64,000 nt of DNA from Taenia hydatigena (lineage: Eukaryota; Platyhelminthes; Cestoda; Cyclophyllidea; Taeniidae). Position numbers and translations under genes: made by a program. The stretch lies in assembly GCA_036345935.2 (NCBI GenBank), contig JADWOT020000001.1:36528825-36592824 (forward strand), read 5' to 3'. Position 1 is the first letter of the stretch; the number at the start of each line of letters is the position of its first letter. Positions 23,566 through 42,067 of this stretch are shown one piece after another. The notes under the pieces are model-generated. The model saw only the letters and a list, made by a program, of their open reading frames with translations. It searched no databases and had not been told where the DNA came from.

Positions 23566-25489
23566 TGGTGAATCAGTGAAATGAGATAAGCACGTCGGTG
23601 ATAATTCCTCTCCAATATCATTCTGATTGGTTAAGTAAGTTTTGTCGAAGCCTAGAATTTATTTTTTTCGTATCTATCATGGTAGAGATCCTTATTTCAC
23701 ATAACTGTATTAGCACAAACAACTGACTTGTTTCAAGGAATGCTGTAAGGCAGAGAGGTCTTACTCAGTATTTTTATGACTTCAAAGTCGCAGAAACACC
23801 TTGTGGTAGTACATTATTGCAACGTAAAGTGAATTTGGGAGATTGAATGTTATTATCAATCTGACGTTGAACACAGACACGCTACTTTTAAAAAATTCGC
23901 GAATCTTTTCGCGCACGGCCCAGTGTAACTGGAACTCACCTCAACCAGGTATCTAGGTGTGATTAGCTAGTTTCACCATCGCTGTAGAAGCTCTGCCTGC
24001 CAGCATCAACACATTTCAATAAACCCGTTTATTGCAATGTAACAGAGTTGTCAGCCTGCCATCGTCTTAAGCGTCGCCATCCTTAGCATCCTGCTAAGTT
24101 GGTGCTTGGGTCAGCCACCAATTTTATGGCCGGATCCATGACACTTGGAAGCCAAGGCTGATGGTCGCGGTGGCACATGGACAAAGTCCCAGTTGTCTGT
24201 GGGAAACTACTGTTCCCAAAACAGCAACAAGACTTTATGTGTCATCGCCACACGCCTTGATAGTGAAATTGTCGATGAGTCCAGAGGGGTGGAAGACACT
24301 TTTTAAATGATATTCAAAAGAGTAGAAGTTAGACTAGCTTCGACTGCAATAATGAAATTCAAAATTTCCCCAGAGGGATCCATTCCAATGCGATTTTTAC
24401 CATCGGAAACAATTTAGCAAAGCCGAATCTGTCTTGGTCATGCTTTAGGTGAGCCTCTCTTCGGTTTAGCCCAAACTCCTCACGATCAGTTAAAAACCAT
24501 TTTTTTGTGCTATTTGCCTAATACACCTCACTGTGATTAAATCTCTTTGTACTCGTTAAATTCCTGGTCGACGAGTTGATAAAAAAGCAGTAGTTTTCTC
24601 AAAGTGTGAAAAGATGAGGGTACTTTGTTAAGGCATTCCTTCCATGCATGGAATCAGAACGCCGATTTGAATGCCATACCAGCATAAGTCGGTAAGTCGA
24701 CCTGGCTATTTGCTGCTCAAGTAATCTGGACATCTCGTGTCACCTCCAATGAAGAAATAAAGCATAGACAGGACAGCATGATGCTAATCGCGATGCAAAA
24801 ACCACCCAAAAAGAACTCTTTATTTCCATTTTTGGGATTTAATACTTCCTTGCTTAACTACAGGCCATTTTGGAAGGTTCACACGCTTAAGCTGTTAATG
24901 TAGAATGTCTTTTAGTAGCGCAGGACTATCATCTTAGCAATAATTCAGTAGGCCAGTATTGTCAACTGCAAAATATTGCATTAACTACCTGGATCTCTAC
25001 AAAATCGGTGCGATTTTATTTGTTTTAGAAGCCTTCCAGAGAAGCAATTATCAACCACCGATTGATATGAAAAGTGTTCCGAAGATGAATAAGCAATTCA
25101 TTCGCCGCCAACTGCATTGCTAGTGCCAGCCTTTAGCAGGTGTTGAAGCCATCTGATAGTGCAATCGTGAGTTTCGTTGAGTCAATACAGACCAAATTGG
25201 ATCGAATAAAATCTTCGGCTGCAAAAAATAAAAGATACTAGGCTTCAATCAAGAAATATAATGAAGTGTAAGCCTCCACGACAATTCAAATTACCTTTTT
25301 GTATTACTTGATACGAACAAATCTTCTGGGGATTCGAAACACATAATTTGGTAGTGGATGCATGTAGTACGTTTGCTGCATACTTAAATCGTGGTTCCGG
25401 TTTTACCCACAGGTTGGCCATCGTAAAACTAAGCTACACCAGTAGCCCTCACCCTTTCTGTGCTCTAAATACATACGTGGCACCATCCT
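23566..25489. other. Intergenic spacer between LTR elements
   Basis: No gene was recognised. A more GC-rich part at about 24050-24300 could be an old repeat of another family. The rest is AT-rich without clear structure. Confidence 0.4.
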
Positions 25490-25675
25490 TGTAATACTTT
25501 GTTTGCTTGAACTACTGGTTTCGGCCAGGGTCACGGAGGTGGCCAGATTGACCTAGCTGCGTAGGCTGGCCTTTGAGCCATGCCGGTAGCTTATTTCCCT
25601 CTGCCCGTCGAATATAACTATTCTATCCTAGTATTCTGCCTTCTTTTGCCTTCGAAGCGGCCTCGGGACGCTACA
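25490..25675 (+). mobile_element. Solo LTR of the same family
   Basis: A 186-bp copy from TGTAATACTTTG to GGGACGCTACA, containing every block of the family (GGTCACGGAGGTGGC, GTAGGCTGG, GCCTTCTTTTGCCTTCG). The flanks ATCCT and ACCCT match at 4 of 5 bases, a probable diverged target duplication. It lies about 500 bp upstream of the Rab3 start codon, in the same orientation as that gene. Confidence 0.88.
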
Positions 25676-26188
25676 ACCCTCGGTTACCACCTCTTCCCTA
25701 CGGCCGCACCGGTAGCGGTGCAGTTTTAAAGGGAACAGTATGGTGAGCTTCTGTCCGCTTCAGAAAAATCGAGGTTCCCGCCTGGCAGAGAATTCCAATT
25801 GTTTTCCCGCCTCACGCCAAAATGGGCACTAAAACAGTGCATCAACTAAAAGGGGAAACAATTGTTTAAAAAAGGCTGCAAAAAACTCACCTTCGGTGAC
25901 ATCAGCACAAACTTAGATGCTGCTTTATGAATTTAGAGCCGAAAATAAGTTTACAATTTGTGTCTTCCATCAGATGAATATGGTGTGATCATCACAATAG
26001 TCATTTTAATTAAAAAGTCGCAGTAGATCACAGGTGAAGGTTTTTAATCAATTGCCGCCTGAAGCTTACCCTACAATTAGCAGAAATGATCCAAACTTGA
26101 ATTTGTTTTAGCTAGTCGAATTCCATACCTTGTAATCTTGTAGATTACGCGCTCTGTCGGAATCTGCAATATTAGCCCTGAATAAGAT

Positions 26189-32039
<5,851 letters not shown>

Positions 32040-34241
32040 AATCCTGTGTGCAATGGATGAGTCGATCAGAACTTACAGAATGATAGCATTTGAGTCATTC
32101 AAACATACAAACTAATGGATTCCTCACTTCCCAATTCGTCTAGCATCACGGACGTCGTTTCCCACCATAATCGTTGTTCTCTCTCCTCGCTCCAAAACTT
32201 GATGCTTCTGCCGAATTGTTGTGCTTTCCCTATCCGCCTCCTCCAAGCATAGATTTAAGGCTATTTAAATGGCTAGCTGAATGACATACATATTTATGTA
32301 TACAGTTTGTAGTTGCAGAACAAAACCCCGCATAATTTGTGCTTAATCTTCGAATGTATCTATTCATCGAAATTAGCATTGAAAAATGAAAAAAACTTTC
32401 TTCTTTACAAAATCCACTCCCGATTTTCATTACTGTTCGTCATATTTGATGTTTTTCGGTCGTTTGTTAAACCATGGGTAGTCGATGCGTGGTCGATCTG
32501 ACGTAAGTTTCTCAGTCACTGTATGTCGAGTTGGAGGTTTTATACAGAAGCTTTGATCCTGCCGGGTTCTCATTCAGTGAAATCAAAGGACCAAGACTTC
32601 AATACGGATGGTTTCGCTTGCCGACAAATGAGTAAGCAGGGAGCACGACTTGTGTGTGCATGCCTGTGGATTGACTACTAAAGGCACAAGATGATTCATT
32701 TAGACCTATTAGTATTTTTGACTGACCTTGACCTCTTGACGACTATTAGAATAATTCAAGTCTGTGTGAAATGAGAGTGAGGCGTGAGAGATCCTAGTCC
32801 ATTCAAGAAGCAGACGCAAAAGAAGCGATTCCTGGAGACTCAAATCTGAGGTGCTTTTTGCAATTGTACGCATATTCAGCACGATATTTTCCACATACCT
32901 TGAGTTGAAATGCAGAAATATTAATTTCTGTCTGTTCAATAACAGTCGCTTGTCGTTCAAAACTGCCACCTACTCACTCTACTCCAGGCAGTTCCCTGGC
33001 AATGAGTGATGGGCTAAAGGACCGCAAGACTAACCATAAGAGCTATTCGTAGAGGGTGCATAGCTAGATAATTAGCACTCACATCAATGTGGAGTGGTAT
33101 TGTGCAATCCGCCTTTGGAATTTTTCACATGCCTAGTTCATCTGCCTAGTCCTACAGGCTCAGGATGATGATAACGTTTTGACTTGAAGAACATGGAAAT
33201 AGATGCTGGAAGGTGAGTAGAAGTATCCGATGTACCTCGAATTTGGCTGAGGATGTCTCACATTGATTAGTAAACAGTCAGCCGGTGCGCACATGCGGCA
33301 TTCTGTGGTGTTTGACGAAGGTTCTCGTGTCAGAAAGCGTTTGACTCACAGACTTTGACTTTGAATAGCAGGAAATGCAGTCACCGATAACGAAGTGAGA
33401 CAGGCTCTCGCAGGATCAACCGCTAATTTTCTGCCTTCACAGGTTTTCATCCAATTGGTCTCTTGATTCCATAATCAGCAGGTAGTTAAAAAGCTCCGAT
33501 TGCCGGTCGATTTACCTACACGGTTGTTTATGACTTAATAAGACGTCCAGGATCCAGCGGACGCTCCACGTGATGGCCCAATGTGCACAGGAATGACTGC
33601 AGAGGTGGTGGATGAAGAATGGGAACAGCACAGACGCGGACACTACTGAAAAACTGACCTACGGTCGCTTTGAAAAGACCGACACAACTCAAACACCCAA
33701 CTGGGAACGGACGACGGGGCACCTCATCACCCTACCCTTGTGCTGTGTTTGAGGTTTTCTTTCCATCTTTAAAACGAGAGACTTCGTTTAATATTACAAA
33801 ACACATGATCGATAGAAACTCCTGTACACCTCGTCTACAGAGAAGGAGTCCATGTTGTTGAGTTGGCACCACAGCAGAACTCGACATCAACCGCGCAATT
33901 TCAGCTCGTTGGTAACCCACAGATGATGATCCCCACGCCCGCCGCCAAACCAACGGCAAAGCACTACAAACGCCACGCACCAAAATAAGGAAGCCAAAAT
34001 GCTGGCCGATTGGGACACACCTTTACTTAGCGGTTGGTCTAGTCTTCTCAGTAGCGATTTGGGACCCATGTGAAAGTGTAGTACGACAGATTAAAAGAAG
34101 TGACGCCTCTATAAACAACGCCACTTTTAGGAGATTGCCCTAGAGGTTGTAAGATCAGAAGGAGCAGAAAAAGGGGGGAGAAGAAGAAGGGTAAGCACAA
34201 TTGCACAGAGTCAAACAGCGGCAAAAAATTGGGTCGTCACA
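32040..34241. other. Convergent spacer between Rab3-like and tropomodulin genes
   Basis: The two genes end facing each other here, so the stretch holds both 3' UTRs. No further gene, tRNA or repeat family was recognised. Confidence 0.5.
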
Positions 34242-37200
34242 CTAGGCACCCTTATTGACACGAGCAAGCCGTTTATTGGCATCCACAGTCTTCTTCAGGT
34301 GCTCGTTGATCTGAACCCGCGCATGCGGTGTGTCAACGTACAGACTGAGGTTATTGAGTCGTGGGTTTTGGAGCACCAGTTTGGTGATCTCCTCCTCCAC
34401 CTGCACGCCGAGCACGCGTTGACGCTGGTTGGCCAGTCGGAGGTCTTTCACAGCGCTCTTTGAGTCCGAAATTGAGTCCAAAATCTTTAAAATCATATCC
34501 CCTAGAAACGGAATAAAGTGTGTGCATAAAAACACAAGCACATGATATGGAAGTTACTAATGTGTAAACGATGATTTAGCTCGATCAGAGCTCGATGGTT
34601 TGGGAATGGGCAAGCAGACTAAAGGAAGGACGGATGGATGGATCAACAGGAGGATCCGATGCAGACAGATTGATAAGATACAGACGGACAAGGTTTGGAC
34701 AAATTGGAGGGTAGATGAATTCAGGACGGATGGCTTGGATTAAGGAAGTACGAATGGATTGATAGGTGAGTAGGCATTTGACGAAACCACGATGGGATAG
34801 AAACTTTGTGGATGGAGAAATGTATCAGGAGTGCGTGATGAAACTTTGACTTGCGGTTGTTTAGGCAGGAGACCAAAACTTTATTTGTTCACGAATGGAT
34901 GGAGGAAATAATAGATCGATCAATGTACAGAGCAGAAATAAGTAAAACTGAGAACAATGGATGAATTCGAAGTGAATGGGTGGGTAGATAAGGGATAGAT
35001 AAATAAACGAAAGGGCGGGATGAACCACAAGGGAGGGAGGAGTTCAAAAGCCTGTGGACGGATGAACAAACAGGGGGACGGATGTGAAATAAACAAATGA
35101 ATGGTAAGATAAACAGAAATGGACAGGTAGGAGAGATGGGTGGATCGATACCAGATGGCGATGGATGGACGTATTATTGTGTGAATAGACAAGAAATCGA
35201 CCTTCAAATAAATTTAAAGACAAATTGGTAGATACAGCCAAACAATTGAATTCAAAGCCGAGTGAATAGATGGAATGATCGATGAACAAATGAACTTGAG
35301 ATGAGAGAATGAATAGCGAGACAGCCCTCACCAGTGATGAAGTTAGATTCAAGGTTGAGAACCTCCAGAGTGTGGTTGACCTTGAGTGGAAGGAGGAGAG
35401 GCTCCACCATGGCTGAAGTGAGGTCCGTTCCGGCCATGTGGAGCTCACGCAGCTTCGTGTTCTCGCCCAGTGCCGTAAAAAGACGCGACACCACCTCCGC
35501 GTCCAAATTCTTGATGTTATTCAAATTGAGCACCGTTAATGATGCGTCATCCGCGGTGAGCTTCTTAATGCTCTCCTAAAATTGCATTGCATTACACAAT
35601 ATAGTTCCCTCGATCCTACATCTCACCGCTAACTAGGCTCTTCAAATGAACTCTCTCACGGGAGGATCTCGACTCTTCATTAATACCACATTAGCTAAAC
35701 TCGTCAAACTACTTCGCTGGCTAGATGCTACGCTTAATTTAAAAAACAGCTTGCTGCTTCCCGTTCTTAGCCTTGAAAACAAGCAAAATCTAACATTAAA
35801 CCTGCATCACTATTGGCTACCTAGAGTCACTGATTAAGTGAGAGCAAGAGAAGACACACAGAAACGCACCTCAACATCAGTCATATTGGGAGGCTCATCG
35901 GGAACAATTTTGAGCTGTTCAGCCTTGGCAACACCACGAAAACCGCCACCCACCTGACCTCGATTCTCGATACTGGCGTGGAACTGCACCTGATTCATCA
36001 TGCCCGTGAAACCTAGAATGGCTGCCAGATCGATGAGTTCGTCGTCTGTAGCGTTGTTCAGGGCCTGCAAGGAGAATAGGCACAATTAAGAGTTGGCCTG
36101 TAAAATATAGGGGCGCAGAGATGAGATACTAGACCTCAATACTAATGGGAAACAAAAAAAAGTTAGTTCAGGATGTGGAATTGGGTTGCAGGAGCACTTC
36201 AAACGACTTCACATCAGATTATCACTTTCAACTCAAGCCAAACCAGAACTGTCGATTTTAGTTTTACAATTTTTACAAATCGGTTACTATCGCAGCGCCT
36301 ATGCGGCGACACTAATTGCCAAGTCTGACCCATCACTACTCGTAATACCTGCCGCTCATGATGTAAATTCATCCAGCGCAGATCGACACCAGCAGTGCGC
36401 ACATGACAGCCTGCAGTAAAAGCCTAAACTTCTTAAGGCATTAATTCCATAGACACCATCGGAAGGACTTGAGCACGACCTCGTTCCCAACCTACAGCAT
36501 ATACAACCACTCCTTTCAACATCCGATCAGCAGGTAACTTATCAGCCTGATCCGGAGTGCCCAAATAACTCACAACCTCCCGTATGGTAAAACTGCACAA
36601 GATGCGAGCCTTTCAGTGGCAACCCTGCAAATAACACAATCATTCAGAAAGGTGTTAGCGCATCCTAGGCAAAAGGACAGCTAATACTTCCGAAAACCCT
36701 ATAGATCAAACAGCACAGAATTAAAAGCGCCCCTTAGCGGGAACATCTGGACCGCACCACTTCACTCAGGATATAAGAACAAGCACGAAGGCGGAAAGAG
36801 TGCAAACTCCGTATCAATAGCAAAATAAACAAAACACGCTCCTCTACAATAGTCCAACTACACTGACAGTTTTGTGTCAAATTAAGGTATCCCAAGCATT
36901 AATAATGCGCTAGGATATGTGTATAGATGTAACAAAAGGGACAAATTGAGAAAGGAAGGGGCAATTCCCACACCTTACGATTGGGTATTTTCTTTTTTGG
37001 ATGAATTCTAAAGTCCCAACCTCGCTTGAACACCATCATATTTTCTAAAAGTGCAGAAATTATGTTATTCTAAAACTTTTCCTATCCATGTTTCTTCTGA
37101 TATCAGGAGTAGTAACTGATCTTGCCTGTACGTATCGTTCGACTGCCTCCGACTGATGACCCGGCTATCCTTGCAGTCTATCGTATGTTAGCATTCTGTT

Positions 37201-39989
37201 ACCCACCTATAAAATGCACCAAAAAAAGAAAATCATCCTGACACAAGCTAAGCTTTGCGGCCAGATTATGCGCTGCCATTCACAACAATTATCTAGAAAT
37301 CCCCAATTGCGCATACCGATGGAATTTCTATCCTAAACCACGATTGCAAAGGGGAAATGAAAAAAAAGGAATACAGTATCTGAACGGGTGTTTGAAATAA
37401 GCCTGCGAACCGGACAAGAGCCCTAAGCGTAGAACACAAGCAATGGACCACGATGTTGCAGCAAACAAACTTATGTGGCGCACCGGAAGCACGTGATCAT
37501 AAAAAGGATGTTCCTATTCTTAATCCTGGTCAGGGGGGTAAAACAGACATCTCGATCCTATAATGTACTCCAAAAAGATTTCATATCTAGAGAATATATG
37601 GAACCATCGGCACGATAGAGGGGCATTACTAAAACTGAAGAATATCCTAGGTATTTCCCACAAATCAAAACAAACCAAGGTGATCTGACAGTGATATATG
37701 TAAGCGAGGAAAAACACATAGGCAATGAAAAAAAACTTACTTGAAAAAGCCAAATAGCAAAGAAATTTCGTGGAATGCATACTAAGCATAAGAATAAGGA
37801 GGAACGACAGCGCACTTCCCTCGACAAAACTTCCACGTGCTATAGAGAATCTTGACTGACAAAATCGTTAGAAGTATGCGTGAAATAAGAGGCTCTGTCC
37901 CCTTTTATACAAGATTCTACCGAAGAGATAAATGATTTATTGTAATATTGGCAGAATTGAATGAACTATTAAATCCATAGAGTTAGCAGAAATGCCGCAT
38001 GAAGCGAATGTTCATAATCATCCGAATACAGAAAACAAAAGTATGGAATGGCGTTACGGAAAAAGAGGAGTAGTGTTTCAGTGGATAATCATGATTGAAA
38101 GCAGTGATAGACCTCAATGAGGGGTGATTTGAACAATAATTGCGCTTCCTTCAAAAAAACAGCACCTCAGGAAAACTTTTTTCGAATTGGACAAATGCAC
38201 TTGCTTTTGAAAGTAACCGCAAATAATGGTACCGAATGAAAAACGTGAGAAAAGTGGGAAATAATCACATTTATTTGACTCCCAAGTGTTCAAAATTAGA
38301 AACCGATTGCAACCTAAAGTAATTTATTGGTGAAGAGAATATAGCATTTCTCTAACAGGTAGCAAATATTTAGACCAAAAGTCCGCATGACCCGGACCAT
38401 ACGATCACTTTATTATAGAATTATGAATGAAAGGCGGTGCGAAAGGAAATACAGTGAATTGGTAGTACCGCTGGTCAAATGAAAGGTGAGCTTCAAAAGG
38501 GATGAATAACCCCTGCAAACACTTTATCCAATTTAAGGAGCTGATAAAATGAGCCCAACGGGAGGCTGGGAGTAGACTTGTAGGGACATTTTCAGAGATA
38601 ATAGCCAAACCACAATTTAAATAGCGAAGAAAATAATCTCAAGTCCAATTAGGAGGGAAAGTCCATAAGGTCAATGGAATTTTACGGCACAGAGAATAGA
38701 AATAGAAGTGGAAAAATCAGGGAAATTGCAACGAAATTGACAACCCACAAGAACAAGACCTCAATTTACCATGTAATAGTAGGAGCACAAAAGTGCAAAT
38801 TAATTTTACTTCAGCAGCCATATAGCTTCTCCAGCAATCGGTTATTTACTTTTGTAACCACCCTGACTTTATAAAATGAAGCTTTTCCATAGAAGAAAAC
38901 ATCTGACAGTTCGGAATATGCCCGTGTGAGGAGCGATTCCGAAAAAGTTCAGAAAAAGAACCGATCCCAAAAGATAGCCAAAAACAAATATCCAAGTTTT
39001 CAAGATGCCCTTTCGCCACGACCATCAATAACAAGTAACCTCTGACAGGTCAAAACAACAACAACAACAACACACCTCAGTAATGCTTTCGTCAAATTCC
39101 ACATCGAAGCCCAATTCGGAGAGCTCATTTTTCTCCACCACCGTCGGTTCGATCTTCTTCTTCTCAAAGACCTTTCCACGAACTTTCTTCTCGTAGGGAA
39201 CTGCTTCATCCCAGTCAGGATCATTCTTCGCTTTTTCCACAAGGAATCTAGAGGAAGATAAAGTTGCCTAACATGGATATTGTCCGCAACCTCAAATCCA
39301 AAGAAGCGGTAGTAGGAATTAAGCTGTGCTTGACAATCTACTACAATGGTCACTAAACGATTAGAAACAAGGAAGGACGTAGTTTTGAAGTGATCTGAGA
39401 CCCAAAATTTGTAGAGTAAAATTCAAACGCGCCATGTTTCGTCTCACATATGACGGTCAAAAATATGAATATACCGCGTGACCGGCAGCTAACACACGAA
39501 ATCAATATGCTCGACCGCTATGCATAATTACAGGCAGTAATGGGAACTGATCACAAGCGATTCGTCTTACAAGGCTTCCAGACAACCGCCCTTGACTTAT
39601 GTGCATGGGCTTTATGGGAGTCATAACTCGTTTTGACCATGGGAAGTTCGCGGACATTTAAGAAACATCGAGTCGATCGCGCGAATTGCATAACCTTCTA
39701 GCAAGAGAGGGACAGTGCCCCGCTCAAGCTCATTTGAAATATTATACCTATGAAAATGGAAGCACTGGACCTACTTTATGAGATTTTCGCGGTTAAAGGG
39801 TCCAGTTGGCGCCTTCGTGGTCTGATCACGGCAGCGTTGAGAAGGCGGGAGGAGAGAGTTATCCGGATCGATGTCGTCGTTTAATTCCTTAATCTCCGCC
39901 TCCGTCAGCTTTGAAAGCAACTCATCGATATCGTCAATATTCGAATCATATTTGTCCAGAGATTTACCGAACAGGGTTTTGTTGGACAT
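34242..39989 (-). CDS. TMOD: Tropomodulin, actin pointed-end capping protein
   Basis: Five exons, 39989-39775, 39247-39076, 36064-35870, 35575-35332 and 34501-34242, join in frame to 361 aa; typical tropomodulins have about 359. The protein caps the slow-growing end of actin filaments and binds tropomyosin. The N-terminal part carries the conserved LLPPSQR and QTTKAPTGPF stretches of the first actin/tropomyosin-binding region. The second half is the leucine-rich repeat domain, with LTVLNLNNIKNLDAEVV, LRELHMAGTDL and LEVLNLESNFITG followed by the final helix LRLANQRQRVLG. The start ATG comes nine codons before GKSLDKYD, matching the family. The gene is tail to tail with the Rab3-like gene and head to head with the zinc-finger gene. 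Intron 2 is 3.0 kb and intron 4 is mostly degenerate tetranucleotide repeat. Confidence 0.96.
34560..35331 (+). repeat. Degenerate GATG/GATA-type repeat filling tropomodulin intron 4
   Basis: Nearly the whole of this 830-bp intron consists of imperfect units such as GATGGATGGAT, GACGGATGG, AGATAGAT and GGATTGATAG spaced irregularly. It looks like a decayed tetranucleotide microsatellite. On the transcribed strand it reads as CATC/TATC-rich sequence. Confidence 0.7.
36065..39075 (-). other. Intron 2 of tropomodulin (3.0 kb)
   Basis: AT-rich, from the GTGTGT donor at the end of exon 2 to the CTTGCAG acceptor. No coding exon or repeat family was recognised. An alternative 5' exon could hide here but none can be supported. 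Confidence 0.6.
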
Positions 39990-41069
39990 ATTCTGCAATT
40001 ATCAAGTTTACTATCACATTAGACTATATTCCAGAATACAGTTAGCATGAATTCAAAGGCCGTAGCTCCCAAGGACAAGTGACAAACTATCTACGAAATC
40101 AATTACTAAAAACCAAACTGCCATAGTGCGACAGATTTATGGAGAACCCTAAAGGCGAGCAGTTTCGAAGCATCAGGCGAAAGAAATGCAAATGAAGAAA
40201 TGATAAATAACAAGCGGCCTTAACTATAAGAAAACGAAATCGACCCAATCGAAGCTGAAACATTTGAAGCGAGTCTTGCAAGGACGCCAACTTTGAGCAT
40301 AAGATTGGAAAGACATTACGAGCCAAGATGATGCCACCTACTGCTTCGGGAGAGTCGCATAAGATGAAGCAAATAAAAATAGTGTCAACTCTACGCAAAA
40401 TTAGCCCACGCTATTCTACGGATTAACAAATGCAAGGAACCAAAGTCATAATCACGACTACCAACGGTAAAGCTTGAAAATCTGATCAACTTTAAGGTGA
40501 GTAAGCACAGGGGGCAAAAGGATAGGGACCAAACCCCACAGATGAACAAGAGCCCTTCACATATGCACACCTCCGCGCTGCCTATGAGTACCAATTAAAA
40601 CAAAAGTTTCTGGGGTCCGTACTCTTTCCAAAACTAACTTTGATTGTATCACAACATGTACCTAAATTTACTTTCAAAACGTTTCTTAAACAAAATAAAT
40701 GCGACAATTGTTTGTTGCAGAATTTATAATGAAATAATACCATACTGGATATTTTATTTACAGAATTTAGCAACATTTGAATCCTTAAAATATGGCCATA
40801 TTTTGGGTTGCAATCATTTTGTTTGATGGTATGATTATTTAAAGAATCAACAACTACTTAGTTTACTGCAAGGATTTGATCGTAACCTTTGGCTATAAAG
40901 TGACCTCAACCAGGAGACCCCCAGAACTATGGACGCTTTCTCTTAAAATTGACTTCATCGCTTATTTAAGAACTTGGTTTTGATTGGATTGCTTTTCTCT
41001 TGTAGTCAGTGGCATAAAGATTTGGACCCCCTGAGTTTCCTAATGCTTTTAAATTATCGGAATGTTAGT

Positions 41070-41189
41070 TGTAACACTTCGTTTGGTCTGACTGCCGGTT
41101 CTTACTTCGGTCACTTAGGTTTGTTGAGTAGACATTCTGTCCTATTATTATGCCTTCTTTTGCCTTCAAGGAAGACTCAAAATGCCATA
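41070..41189 (+). mobile_element. Diverged LTR copy
   Basis: It begins TGTAACACTTCGTTTGG and keeps CTGCCGGTT...TTCGGTCAC and ATGCCTTCTTTTGCCTTCAAGG in the family order. The end is worn to GACTCAAAATGCCATA in place of GCCTCGGGACGCTACA. It is about 120 bp, missing the middle block like the two LTRs of the complete element. Confidence 0.65.
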
Positions 41190-41534
41190 TCGGTAGTGAC
41201 ACATACACTGAGCCAATCTTCTCACCTTTTAAATGGTCCTAATGTTTTATAGTAGGCTCAACATATGATCTATATGTTGAATTTGATAACGCAGTCATGG
41301 ATTGATGAGAACACAGTAAATTTTGGTAATTTTTGGCGTTTACGTCACCTTTAAGTCTGCTAGAATTTGTCGTTTCACGATAATTTCAAAAAGAATCCTG
41401 AATATTATGACCAACTCAGTAATGCCACCATAGAAGGCGAAAACATGGGCCCATAATTCCGTGTTTGATGAATTTGTGTTCAAAGGATGGACGAATTTGT
41501 AATTCAGCGCCGTACTTTCGTGTCCAATCTAATC

Positions 41535-41785
41535 AAATAACGCACACACAGATGTATATGCACATGCATGCACATACGCACGCACATAAATATGGGGATG
41601 CATGCAGGCAGGCGCGGGATTCACGCCTGTCTGTCTCACCGTGCTATACTCCGACACGGACGCACGTCCTCTGCCTGTCTGCCTATCCGGTGGGTGCGGG
41701 ATTCGATCCGTGGCACGTAGGGCTGCAGACCGTGCATAGTGCGTGTGTGTGTGCTTGCATGCGTGCGTACGTGTGCTTTCAACTT
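41535..41785. repeat. Paired CA-rich and TG-rich simple-sequence tracts
   Basis: A CA/CG-rich tract (about 41538-41588, ACACACAGATG...ACGCACGCACA) is followed about 150 bp later by a TG-rich tract (about 41738-41780, GTGCGTGTGTGTGTGC...GTGCGTACGTGTGC). The two are roughly complementary when inverted, so they can form a long imperfect hairpin. Confidence 0.55.
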
Positions 41786-42067
41786 CGTTTCGTAATCTGA
41801 TAGGCGGACAGTTAAGGCCCTGGTTAAAGTCTGTCGCATTCGGGCTAAGGGCTCGCACTTATGACTGTCAGTTCAGTTCTGTTTCGCCTCTGTGAGTTGC
41901 CGTTTGCCCTTCTTTCGATTTATACACAGAAGTAGCTTAGATTGCCTGCACTATGTCGCACCTTTATGCGTCTGATTGAGTTGCTTAACCAACTCAAGGT
42001 AGTCCACATTTATACCTCAATTTCATTAACTTTGAAAGTGCCCGATTGGCATTGAGAAGTGTGATGT

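Larger units (their letters stand above)
39990..42067. other. Divergent promoter region, tropomodulin / zinc-finger gene
   Basis: About 2.1 kb between two head-to-head start codons; it should contain both promoters. An acceptor-like TTGCAG lies just upstream of the tropomodulin ATG (39992-39997), so an untranslated leader exon or trans-splicing is possible. It contains a worn LTR (41070-41189) and paired CA-rich and TG-rich tracts (41535-41785). Confidence 0.45.

Noticed and set aside
39025..39076. Poly-Cys extension after DESITE in tropomodulin
   Set aside because: It is read-through of a GTGTGT donor into the intron; the in-phase exon starting ALNNATDDEL continues the protein.
41690..41720. 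GGGATTCGATCC resembling a tRNA T-loop/B box
   Set aside because: The flanking bases do not form a T stem, and no D arm or anticodon arm fits upstream.
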